Positions 1 to 5,971 of a DNA stretch of 6,293 nucleotides are shown here, piece by piece. The notes below the pieces were generated by a model. It saw nothing but the letters and a program-made list of their open reading frames with translations, had not been told where the DNA came from and made no database searches. Made by a program: the position numbers and the translations under genes. How positions within the stretch are numbered: the stretch's first letter is position 1; every line of letters begins with the position of its first letter. This DNA is from Psychrobacter sp. GTDB taxonomy: Bacteria; Pseudomonadota; Gammaproteobacteria; Pseudomonadales; Moraxellaceae. The DNA is taken from the NCBI GenBank assembly GCA_020024075.1, contig JAHHUJ010000129.1, forward strand, positions 1-6,293. Reading direction: 5' to 3'.

Positions 1-218
1 GTGATGGCAAACCTATATACCATGAATATGACAATTTGACAGACTATCAAGTAGGCTTTGAGGTTGGCGACTTTAGACAATTTGTGGTGTTAAACAAAGG
101 CGATATAGTGCCTTACTATTTAGACATCGCTGCCACAGGCGGCGTGCGGCGTGTCACAGCCATTGAGTGGACGCTGGTGAGTGAGTTTATTGGCCCTGCC
201 AAAAGCTTGTTTGATTGA
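1..218 (+). CDS. 3' end of an upstream DUF3396/TsiV-like immunity gene copy (partial)
   Basis: This is the C-terminal end of a gene whose start lies left of the window. The frame is set by the TGA at 216-218, and codons are complete from position 3. The roughly 71 visible residues match the C-termini of the two full copies that follow, including the GFEVGDFRQF and GGVRRV segments, and end in IGPAKSLFD. Bases 1-187 are identical to 2693-2879 of the last copy, whereas the middle copy differs at eight positions across 1-214. Its stop lies 17 bp before the ATG of the next copy, so the genes are probably co-transcribed. A TTG at 36 could be read as a start, but this is clearly the tail of a longer gene. 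The function is inferred from the full copies: a cytoplasmic immunity protein against a secreted toxin. Confidence 0.85.
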   Translation, partial: DGKPIYHEYDNLTDYQVGFEVGDFRQFVVLNKGDIVPYYLDIAATGGVRRVTAIEWTLVSEFIGPAKSLFD

Positions 219-220
219 GT

Positions 221-238
221 AAAAAAGGCTATATCATG
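221..238 (+). promoter_or_regulatory. Ribosome binding site and start of the middle immunity copy
   Basis: AAAAAAGG at 221-228 is followed by a 7-nt spacer and the ATG at 236. This decides for the ATG over the upstream TTG at 215, which would overlap the preceding TGA but has only CTTGTTTGA before it and no purine-rich site. Confidence 0.7.
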
Positions 239-1564
239 ATTACAGATAAACAAAGCTTAACGCACTGGGTAGAAGAAGCCAGCTATATGGACCCAGCATG
301 GCCGACAGAGCTTGAGCCCGAAGGTATGACTGTCTTGTCTGCGCATTGGCAAAGCTGCTTTTACTTTTGGGGTGGACATACCAAGGCCAAGCGAGCCGCA
401 CTGGCAGAGTGTATTGAGCAATACATCAAGCTGTTTGATGATAAGCTAACATGGGGCTTTAAGACTCAACCTAATGGCAAAGTCAGGCCAGTTTGGCGAG
501 ACAATACAAAAAGCTTTGAGCAAGTGCTGCAGGATAATCCCGATGAGGACGATGCTATTGAATATCATTTATATAGCGGTGACCCAAAATGGGAGGATTA
601 TGCCTCGCCTTATGTTATTTCTTGTTTAACCAATCGTAGTTGGCAAAAACAAACGGGTTCTTATTTTAGTTTTCGTTTACCTTACGAGTATTTAGTCGAT
701 ACGTCTTATCGCCCACTGGTTAATGCTCTGATACAAGACTGTATCGCTCTATTTAATCCGTATTACGCGATCAGTGGTCTGCAAGCCGCTATGCCTTACA
801 GTGAGAACAGTGTTGCCCCCGATATCTATCTACAAGCACAACGTAACTTAGGTATTGTGCAGGGTGTGGTTTATGATGATATTGATAAAATGCAGCATGG
901 GCTAAAGAGTCTCGACTGGCTGACCTATATCAGTCATGAGTTGGCGCAAGCCTATGGCACAGCTAAGCAGTTTTATCAGCAGGCTATAAAACGAGATATA
1001 AACATTAGCAAAATGGCTAACGGCTATCTGATTAAAGCCAGCGAGCTGCCGCAAGTACTACCCACAACAGAGCCTATACCTGATGATTATATAAAGATAA
1101 ACGACTTATTACGTCCACTACGCAATGGTGCTTATGGTATGTTAAGCATTGGCGGATGGGAGGATGAACCGCCCAGATTTGACCTGATCAGCAGTGATGC
1201 TTGGATACGTCGCTTTGATGCTCCGTATATCTTTCCTATAACCGAGATTAGCCCTGTGGAGATAATAACTACCAAGCGGCACCGCATCGCCTCAGGACAA
1301 GTATGTCAACATAGTGGTCGCTATCGTTATAACGAAGATACCGACAGTGATGGCAAACCTATATACCATGAATATGACAATTTGACAGACTATCAAGTAG
1401 GTTTTGAGGTTGGCGACTTTAGACAATTTGTAGTGTTAAACAAAGGTGATATTGTACCTTACTATTTAGACATCGCTGCCACAGGCGGCGTGCGGCGTGT
1501 CAAAGCCATTGAATGGACGCTGGTGAGTGAGTTTATTGGCCCTACCAAAAGCTTGTTTGATTGA
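236..1564 (+). CDS. DUF3396/TsiV-like type VI immunity family protein, middle copy of the array
   Basis: A 442-residue protein, counting from the ATG at 236. That ATG is preceded by AAAAAAGG with a 7-nt spacer. An in-frame TTG at 215 overlaps the previous stop but has no ribosome binding site, so I prefer the ATG. There is no signal peptide or membrane segment, so it is probably cytoplasmic. Residues about 30-300 resemble DUF3396/TsiV: an aromatic-rich N-terminal part, a central SGLQAAMPYSEN...PDIYLQAQR region, the LDWLTYISHELAQAYG helix, then NGYLIKASELP and LLRPLRNGAYG. A further domain of about 100 residues (340-442) contains GQVCQHSGRYRY and VGFEVGDF. It recalls small C-terminal domains of other immunity families, but I cannot name it. 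In known pairs, proteins of this family bind and block nuclease effectors delivered by type VI secretion (TseT/TsiT, TseV/TsiV). The cognate toxin is not in the window. The copy-specific differences are K423 (T in the neighbours) and T437 (A in the upstream copy). Confidence 0.75.
   Translation: MITDKQSLTHWVEEASYMDPAWPTELEPEGMTVLSAHWQSCFYFWGGHTKAKRAALAECIEQYIKLFDDKLTWGFKTQPNGKVRPVWRDNTKSFEQVLQDNPDEDDAIEYHLYSGDPKWEDYASPYVISCLTNRSWQKQTGSYFSFRLPYEYLVDTSYRPLVNALIQDCIALFNPYYAISGLQAAMPYSENSVAPDIYLQAQRNLGIVQGVVYDDIDKMQHGLKSLDWLTYISHELAQAYGTAKQFYQQAIKRDINISKMANGYLIKASELPQVLPTTEPIPDDYIKINDLLRPLRNGAYGMLSIGGWEDEPPRFDLISSDAWIRRFDAPYIFPITEISPVEIITTKRHRIASGQVCQHSGRYRYNEDTDSDGKPIYHEYDNLTDYQVGFEVGDFRQFVVLNKGDIVPYYLDIAATGGVRRVKAIEWTLVSEFIGPTKSLFD
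1402..1544 (+). other. Divergent patch in the middle copy
   Basis: Compared with the fragment copy, the middle copy differs at 1402, 1432, 1447, 1453, 1456, 1503, 1513 and 1544. The last copy agrees with the fragment at the first seven; position 1544 lies past its breakpoint. Six changes are synonymous third-position changes and two alter residues (T to K, A to T). The middle copy has A or T at every one of these sites. The remaining 1.19 kb of the unit shows no difference from the last copy, so the clustering points to a patch imported from a diverged paralogue, not to scattered mutation. Confidence 0.85.
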
Positions 1565-1566
1565 GT

Positions 1567-1584
1567 AAAAAAGGCTATATCATG
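1567..1584 (+). promoter_or_regulatory. Ribosome binding site and start of the last immunity copy
   Basis: The same AAAAAAGG, 7-nt spacer and ATG arrangement as at the previous copy, displaced by exactly one repeat unit. It lies in the 17-bp gap between the two genes. No promoter fits in that gap, which supports co-transcription from further left. Confidence 0.7.
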
Positions 1585-2916
1585 ATTACAGATAAACAAA
1601 GCTTAACGCACTGGGTAGAAGAAGCCAGCTATATGGACCCAGCATGGCCGACAGAGCTTGAGCCCGAAGGTATGACTGTCTTGTCTGCGCATTGGCAAAG
1701 CTGCTTTTACTTTTGGGGTGGACATACCAAGGCCAAGCGAGCCGCACTGGCAGAGTGTATTGAGCAATACATCAAGCTGTTTGATGATAAGCTAACATGG
1801 GGCTTTAAGACTCAACCTAATGGCAAAGTCAGGCCAGTTTGGCGAGACAATACAAAAAGCTTTGAGCAAGTGCTGCAGGATAATCCCGATGAGGACGATG
1901 CTATTGAATATCATTTATATAGCGGTGACCCAAAATGGGAGGATTATGCCTCGCCTTATGTTATTTCTTGTTTAACCAATCGTAGTTGGCAAAAACAAAC
2001 GGGTTCTTATTTTAGTTTTCGTTTACCTTACGAGTATTTAGTCGATACGTCTTATCGCCCACTGGTTAATGCTCTGATACAAGACTGTATCGCTCTATTT
2101 AATCCGTATTACGCGATCAGTGGTCTGCAAGCCGCTATGCCTTACAGTGAGAACAGTGTTGCCCCCGATATCTATCTACAAGCACAACGTAACTTAGGTA
2201 TTGTGCAGGGTGTGGTTTATGATGATATTGATAAAATGCAGCATGGGCTAAAGAGTCTCGACTGGCTGACCTATATCAGTCATGAGTTGGCGCAAGCCTA
2301 TGGCACAGCTAAGCAGTTTTATCAGCAGGCTATAAAACGAGATATAAACATTAGCAAAATGGCTAACGGCTATCTGATTAAAGCCAGCGAGCTGCCGCAA
2401 GTACTACCCACAACAGAGCCTATACCTGATGATTATATAAAGATAAACGACTTATTACGTCCACTACGCAATGGTGCTTATGGTATGTTAAGCATTGGCG
2501 GATGGGAGGATGAACCGCCCAGATTTGACCTGATCAGCAGTGATGCTTGGATACGTCGCTTTGATGCTCCGTATATCTTTCCTATAACCGAGATTAGCCC
2601 TGTGGAGATAATAACTACCAAGCGGCACCGCATCGCCTCAGGACAAGTATGTCAACATAGTGGTCGCTATCGTTATAACGAAGATACCGACAGTGATGGC
2701 AAACCTATATACCATGAATATGACAATTTGACAGACTATCAAGTAGGCTTTGAGGTTGGCGACTTTAGACAATTTGTGGTGTTAAACAAAGGCGATATAG
2801 TGCCTTACTATTTAGACATCGCTGCCACAGGCGGCGTGCGGCGTGTCACAGCCATTGAGTGGACGCTGGTGAGTGAGTTCGTGAGTCCAAATGATGTTAT
2901 AAAAAATAGTCTTTAG
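1582..2916 (+). CDS. DUF3396/TsiV-like type VI immunity family protein, last copy of the array with altered C-terminus
   Basis: A 444-residue protein from the ATG at 1582, with AAAAAAGG upstream at the same 7-nt spacing as the previous copy. It reads as identical in amino acids to the middle copy through residue 422. It then has T423 instead of K and, after VSEF, ends in VSPNDVIKNSL instead of IGPTKSLFD. Domain layout and inferred role are as for the middle copy: a cytoplasmic TsiV-type core followed by a roughly 100-residue C-terminal domain. It starts 17 bp after the previous stop, so it is probably the distal gene of an operon transcribed from left of the window. Homology to the other copies stops at base 2879, 11 codons before the stop. 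The new tail is in frame and the gene looks intact. Near-identity with its neighbour means either very recent duplication or active homogenisation. The family assignment is by recognition of the fold pattern and is not confirmed by a search. Confidence 0.75.
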   Translation: MITDKQSLTHWVEEASYMDPAWPTELEPEGMTVLSAHWQSCFYFWGGHTKAKRAALAECIEQYIKLFDDKLTWGFKTQPNGKVRPVWRDNTKSFEQVLQDNPDEDDAIEYHLYSGDPKWEDYASPYVISCLTNRSWQKQTGSYFSFRLPYEYLVDTSYRPLVNALIQDCIALFNPYYAISGLQAAMPYSENSVAPDIYLQAQRNLGIVQGVVYDDIDKMQHGLKSLDWLTYISHELAQAYGTAKQFYQQAIKRDINISKMANGYLIKASELPQVLPTTEPIPDDYIKINDLLRPLRNGAYGMLSIGGWEDEPPRFDLISSDAWIRRFDAPYIFPITEISPVEIITTKRHRIASGQVCQHSGRYRYNEDTDSDGKPIYHEYDNLTDYQVGFEVGDFRQFVVLNKGDIVPYYLDIAATGGVRRVTAIEWTLVSEFVSPNDVIKNSL

Positions 2917-3095
2917 TTTTAAATACTAAACCTAATCGTCAAATACTGTTAATCCACAAATACCAAAGAATTTAAAACGTGATCCTGCTATTGTCCATTA
3001 ATCTTGAGCCACAAAGTAAACATCCGTCTTTGTGGACTTAAAAGCAATATGGTGCTCTATATTAGGTAATTTTGGCACTGTCATTTTGTAGTGCT
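2917..3095. other. Convergent intergenic junction between the immunity array and avtA
   Basis: This 179-bp AT-rich stretch separates plus-strand accessory genes from minus-strand core genes. It contains the inverted repeat and candidate terminator listed separately. An AT-rich hairpin (TTTAGT/ACTAAA at 2912-2917 and 2925-2930) straddles the stop of the last immunity gene but has no T-run. On the minus strand a frame from ATG 3084 runs 28 codons (MTVPKLPNIEHH...) to TAA at 2998, then stays open to TAG at 2932. It has no visible ribosome binding site and I do not recognise it. It could be a decayed gene remnant or chance. Confidence 0.6.
3009..3035. repeat. Perfect 8-bp inverted repeat with 11-nt loop
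   Basis: CCACAAAG at 3009-3016 is mirrored by CTTTGTGG at 3028-3035. Neither strand has a T-run after it, so it is not a typical intrinsic terminator. It could be a protein binding site, an RNA hairpin at the end of either converging transcript, or chance. Confidence 0.5.
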
Positions 3096-3104
3096 TTAAT
3101 TTTT
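3075..3104 (+). terminator. Weak candidate intrinsic terminator for the immunity operon
   Basis: GCACT at 3075-3079 pairs with AGTGC at 3090-3094, extendable by two G-T wobble pairs, and is followed on the plus strand by TTTAATTTTT. The stem is short and the T-tract interrupted, and it runs into the last codons of avtA on the other strand. It is the only structure in this gap with a plausible plus-strand T-tail. Confidence 0.35.
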
Positions 3105-4406
3105 AGAATTGTCATAAAGCTCACGCACCACCTCACCAATGACTTTGATACCAGCTTCCAAAGTCTCATCGCTAGCGGCAATACTCATACGGATACACTG
3201 ATGGGCATGGGGGTAGTCGGTAGTGTCTAGGCCGGGATAGAAATGCTCACTGGGCACAATCAGCGTTGCTTTCTGCTTTAAGCGGTCATATAGCTCAGTG
3301 GTGCTAATCGGTAAGTCTTTGAACCATACCCATAAGAAAATTGCCCCTTCTGGCTTATGCACTAAGACCGGATAATCGCCCATCTCCTCTTTGATATGAG
3401 TAATGGCCTTTTTGGCTTTTTGGGCATAAAAAGGCTGAATGGTATTATCACACAGCTCTTTTAGACTATCGTCATTGAGTAGTGGAGTGACAATGGCAGC
3501 ACCAAAGCGAGTAGGGGCAAGGTTGACCACCGCATTCATGGCACTTACTGTTTTCACCACCTCTGGCGCAGCGATGATGATACCAGTACGGGCACCCGGT
3601 AGGCCTATTTTTGATAGGCTAAAGCACAGTACTGTATTTTCATCCCAGTTCAAATTGACATCAGGATAAATGATATTTGGGAACGGCTCGCCATAAGCGT
3701 TATCGATAATTAACGGCACCTCATACTGCTTGGCAATACGAGATAGGTGCGCCATTTCCTCATCAGTTAAGACGTTGCCGGTAGGGTTGGTAGGGCGTGA
3801 GCAGCAGATGGCGCCAATTTCGCCATTTTTTAGGGCGGGCAAGTTCTCTAAGGCCTCAAAATCTACCTTGTATTTAAAGAAGCCTGTTTCGCCCTCGTGT
3901 TCAACTTCTTCAATTTCAGGCTTGATGGCAATAAAGTGTTTGCCGTCAATGTGTACGTCGCTATAACCAATATATTCTGGTGCTAATGGTAACAAAATTG
4001 ATTTGGTGCTTATCTCACCATTTTCATCTTCAAACTGCCCACCAAATAAGTTAAATAGGTAAAAAAAAGCGTTTTGTGAACCATTGGTTAAGACGACATT
4101 CTCGGTGCTTAGATTCCAGTCGTAATGACGGTTAAAAAAAGCCACCAAAGCATCGATAAACTTAGCATCGCCTTGAGGGTTTGAGTAGTTACCCACTGAC
4201 TCAATGGCACCGCCATCAATCCCCCCTTGTTCTAGTGATTTATAAACCTCAAAATAGGCTTCATTCACTTTATCAATGCGAGCTGGATTACCACCGCCTA
4301 ACATATTAACTGGCGTCGGGCTTTTTAGCGCATCGCCTAAGTCGTCCATTAACTGTGAGATGGCACTGGTTTTGGTGAATTGTTGACCATATTTTGAAAA
4401 TTTCAT
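3096..4406 (-). CDS. avtA: Valine-pyruvate aminotransferase (alanine-valine transaminase)
   Basis: A 436-residue, cytoplasmic, PLP-dependent fold type I aminotransferase. It moves an amino group between valine and pyruvate, giving 2-oxoisovalerate and alanine, and so links branched-chain amino acid and alanine metabolism. The sequence follows Escherichia coli AvtA from memory nearly end to end: the MLGGGNPA segment (35-42), LTNGSQNAFFYLFNLF (106-121), PLAPEYIGY (140-148), SRPTNPTGNV (203-212, N207), IDNAYG (234-239, D235 and Y238 at the cofactor), SLSKIGLPGARTG (263-275, K266 as the Schiff-base lysine, R273), KPEGAIFLWVWFKDLP (351-366) and HQCIRM (402-407, R406 as the carboxylate-binding arginine). 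All key residues are present. It is slightly longer than the E. coli enzyme of about 417 residues, partly through an acidic stretch around 166-176. The ATG is preceded by AAAAGGG with a 7-nt spacer. It lies 97 bp downstream of the transporter gene on the same strand, with a candidate promoter between them. Confidence 0.95.
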   Translation of the reverse strand: MKFSKYGQQFTKTSAISQLMDDLGDALKSPTPVNMLGGGNPARIDKVNEAYFEVYKSLEQGGIDGGAIESVGNYSNPQGDAKFIDALVAFFNRHYDWNLSTENVVLTNGSQNAFFYLFNLFGGQFEDENGEISTKSILLPLAPEYIGYSDVHIDGKHFIAIKPEIEEVEHEGETGFFKYKVDFEALENLPALKNGEIGAICCSRPTNPTGNVLTDEEMAHLSRIAKQYEVPLIIDNAYGEPFPNIIYPDVNLNWDENTVLCFSLSKIGLPGARTGIIIAAPEVVKTVSAMNAVVNLAPTRFGAAIVTPLLNDDSLKELCDNTIQPFYAQKAKKAITHIKEEMGDYPVLVHKPEGAIFLWVWFKDLPISTTELYDRLKQKATLIVPSEHFYPGLDTTDYPHAHQCIRMSIAASDETLEAGIKVIGEVVRELYDNSKN

Positions 4407-4413
4407 AGAAATA

Positions 4414-4420
4414 CCCTTTT
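4414..4420 (-). promoter_or_regulatory. Ribosome binding site of avtA
   Basis: On the minus strand AAAAGGG ends 7 nt before the ATG at 4406, a good Shine-Dalgarno match that supports this start. Confidence 0.7.
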
Positions 4421-4424
4421 GGTA

Positions 4425-4455
4425 ATTTTAACAAAAATTGGGAAGGCTAAATCAA
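4425..4455 (-). promoter_or_regulatory. Candidate sigma-70 promoter for avtA
   Basis: On the minus strand TTGATT (4455-4450) could be the -35 and TAAAAT (4430-4425) the -10. The 19-nt spacer is longer than ideal. It lies directly after the candidate terminator of the transporter gene, which is where an avtA promoter would be expected. Confidence 0.35.
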
Positions 4456-4485
4456 AAAAATAGCTGTAATAAATAGAGTTTACAG
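4454..4485 (-). terminator. Candidate intrinsic terminator of the transporter gene
   Basis: Read on the minus strand, CTGTAA and TTACAG form a 6-bp stem with a 10-nt loop, followed after CTA by seven T residues. The stem is AT-rich and modest, but the T-run is good and the position, about 19 bp after the transporter stop, is right. Confidence 0.5.
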
Positions 4486-4503
4486 ATAAATTAAGAGTAG
4501 TTC

Positions 4504-5760
4504 CTAAGCAGGCTTGCCGTCAATCATTATAGGGCGACTGGCGAGCCAAGCAATAATTACGTTAATGATGGTTAATATTAATATAAATAATAATGGCCCA
4601 TCCCAGCTCCCTGATAGCTCATAGAGCCAGCCTGCCCCAAAAGGCCCAGCAAAGGCCACCAAATAAGCAATGGTTTGTGCCATACCAGACAGCTTACTGG
4701 CTTGGTTTGGGGTATAAGTGCGTAGGGAGAATAGCATGATACATAAGGTAAAAATCGCCGCACAGCCTAAGCCCATAATGGCGGTCCATACCAGAGGCAT
4801 AAGTGAAGGTAGATAAGCCACTCCGACAAGCCCAATGACATTTAATACCGTTGCACCGATGGCTATGGTTTGTAGTTTGACTCCTCGTTTGCTAATCAGC
4901 CAAGTCATACCAATAATAGCAATGGGAGCCATAAATTGGAAAACTGAAGCCATACTACCAGCGGCCACTTCTGATAATCCTTTACTGATCCAAATCGAGG
5001 GCAAAAAGGCAGCTATGGTATAAAACAGCAACGACTGTAATCCCATAAATAGGGCCAATTGCCAAGCCAAAGGAGACATCCATATCGAAGCGGCTTCTTG
5101 TGCCTCTTCATCCTTGGTTAAAGTCGCTACTGGCATTTTATTTGAAGAGCCCAGCTTTAGTCTTAAGATAATCCACGCCACAAGCGCAGCGATGCCTAAA
5201 GATGCCCAGCCCCCCAGTGCCCACTGCCAACCCACACGTTCTGATAAAGGATAAACCAGCCCTGAGACTAATCCTGCCATAACTGACATGGTTAAACTAA
5301 ACATACTGGTGACTAAGGCAATATTGGCTGGGGTATGCTGCTTAATAATGGGCGCTACTAAGGTGTTAGCGAAGCCAATGGCTAACGATAATAAAATAGT
5401 GCCAATCAGAAACCCATGCCAACTTACCCAAGTAGATCGCATAATAATACCAGCAGTTAACACTACGACGACCGCAATAAGGGTATTCTCCAGCCCAAAG
5501 CGTTTACCGATGGCTGGAGAGACTAAGGCACCTAAGGCAAACATCAGCATGGGGATAGCCCCAAGCCAGCCAATGTGGGCAGCAGTAAGATCTAACGCTT
5601 CTTGAACCACAGGTGCAATTGAGCCTAGGGCAACGATGGGGGAGCGCATATTACTTGCCATTAATAAAATGGCAATGACTACTAGCCAAAATACCGTCCG
5701 TGGCGTTTTTGCTACGGATTTTGGCGTCTGAGACTCAGCGTAGGGGGTAGAGTTAGACAT
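4504..5760 (-). CDS. Major facilitator superfamily transporter, CynX/NimT-like
   Basis: A 418-residue inner-membrane protein with about 12 hydrophobic segments: roughly 22-38, 62-84, 92-108, 115-136, 147-170, 178-200, then a hydrophilic central loop at about 201-226, and 230-255, 268-290, 297-316, 321-345, 358-380 and 387-407. Hallmarks of the CynX/NimT (cyanate or 2-nitroimidazole transporter) group are the NMRSP motif in TM1 (37-41), GLQSLLFYTIAAFLPSIW opening the second half (240-257), and SGMAQTIAYLVAFAGPFGAG near the end (358-377). The substrate cannot be told from sequence; this family includes many uncharacterised anion and drug carriers. No cyanase or nitroreductase gene is nearby. 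The start is the ATG at 5760, since an in-frame TAG lies four codons upstream and no later start precedes TM1. There is no convincing Shine-Dalgarno sequence, so translation may be weak. It is transcribed in the same direction as avtA. Confidence 0.85.
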   Translation of the reverse strand: MSNSTPYAESQTPKSVAKTPRTVFWLVVIAILLMASNMRSPIVALGSIAPVVQEALDLTAAHIGWLGAIPMLMFALGALVSPAIGKRFGLENTLIAVVVVLTAGIIMRSTWVSWHGFLIGTILLSLAIGFANTLVAPIIKQHTPANIALVTSMFSLTMSVMAGLVSGLVYPLSERVGWQWALGGWASLGIAALVAWIILRLKLGSSNKMPVATLTKDEEAQEAASIWMSPLAWQLALFMGLQSLLFYTIAAFLPSIWISKGLSEVAAGSMASVFQFMAPIAIIGMTWLISKRGVKLQTIAIGATVLNVIGLVGVAYLPSLMPLVWTAIMGLGCAAIFTLCIMLFSLRTYTPNQASKLSGMAQTIAYLVAFAGPFGAGWLYELSGSWDGPLLFILILTIINVIIAWLASRPIMIDGKPA

Positions 5761-5803
5761 ATTAAAGCACTAAACAATAATAAAAGGAGCAATAGATTTA
5801 AAT

Positions 5804-5832
5804 AAAAAAACCACCGCCTAAGCGATGGTTTT
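5804..5832 (-). terminator. Strong intrinsic terminator behind nqrM, possibly bidirectional
   Basis: On the minus strand CCATCGC and GCGGTGG form a GC-rich stem, extended by flanking A-T pairs and containing one G-T wobble, with a TTAG loop followed by seven T residues. On the plus strand the same stem is followed by TTTT. It most likely ends the nqr operon about 140 nt after the nqrM stop and insulates the transporter gene. Confidence 0.85.
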
Positions 5833-5841
5833 ACTATAACA
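5833..5841 (-). promoter_or_regulatory. Candidate extended -10 element for the transporter gene
   Basis: On the minus strand TGTTATAGT fits the extended -10 pattern (TGn then TATAGT, five of six to consensus). No good -35 is seen. Initiation about 7 nt downstream would fall inside the first arm of the terminator hairpin, so the new transcript could not form the full stem. This is speculative. Confidence 0.25.
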
Positions 5842-5971
5842 GAAATGTATCAGGGAGCCTAAGTCTAAGTAAAAAACAGAATTAAATATAATGGCTATTT
5901 TTAGTATCAATTACTTGAACTTGCTTAATCTAAAAAGGTGTGGGTATAAATGACTGGCTAAAAAAAGTAGC
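5842..5971. other. AT-rich region between the nqrM stop and its terminator
   Basis: I see no gene here. On the minus strand it is the presumed 3' untranslated end of the nqrM transcript. It contains TTGATA followed 14 nt later by TATATT, promoter-like but with too short a spacer, and only trivial 4-bp inverted repeats. Confidence 0.5.

Larger units (their letters stand above)
1..2879 (+). repeat. Head-to-tail tandem repeat array, period 1346 bp, about 2.14 units visible
   Basis: Position n matches n+1346 throughout: base 1 equals 1347 and 2693, and the unit leader at 215 equals that at 1561. Each unit carries one complete immunity gene with its short leader and ribosome binding site. The period is not a multiple of three, so successive copies fall in different frames and each needs its own start. 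From 215 to 1401 and 1561 to 2747 I see no difference. Eight substitutions then separate the middle copy from the first fragment (positions 1402-1544). Homology ends at 2880, where the last copy switches to unique sequence. There are no direct or inverted transposon ends at the borders. Confidence 0.95.

Noticed and set aside
36..218. Short open frame starting at TTG 36
   Set aside because: It is the tail of the upstream immunity gene copy cut by the window edge, not a separate small gene.
1..2879. Long direct repeats as a CRISPR array or composite transposon
   Set aside because: The repeats are 1.35-kb coding units with no spacers, no transposase and no terminal inverted repeats.
3439..3966. 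Plus-strand open frames of 76 and 78 codons (3439-3669, 3730-3966)
   Set aside because: They are antisense to avtA, whose catalytic motifs are intact; no ribosome binding site or recognisable product.
4578..4763. Minus-strand 61-codon frame
   Set aside because: It is an out-of-frame shadow inside the transporter gene.
4835..5605. Plus-strand open frames of 62 and 105 codons (4835-5023, 5288-5605)
   Set aside because: They are antisense to the transporter gene; their hydrophobic or alanine-rich composition mirrors the opposite strand.
5783..5790. AAAAGGAG on the plus strand, like a ribosome binding site
   Set aside because: No start codon with an open frame follows; the next sequence is the terminator hairpin.
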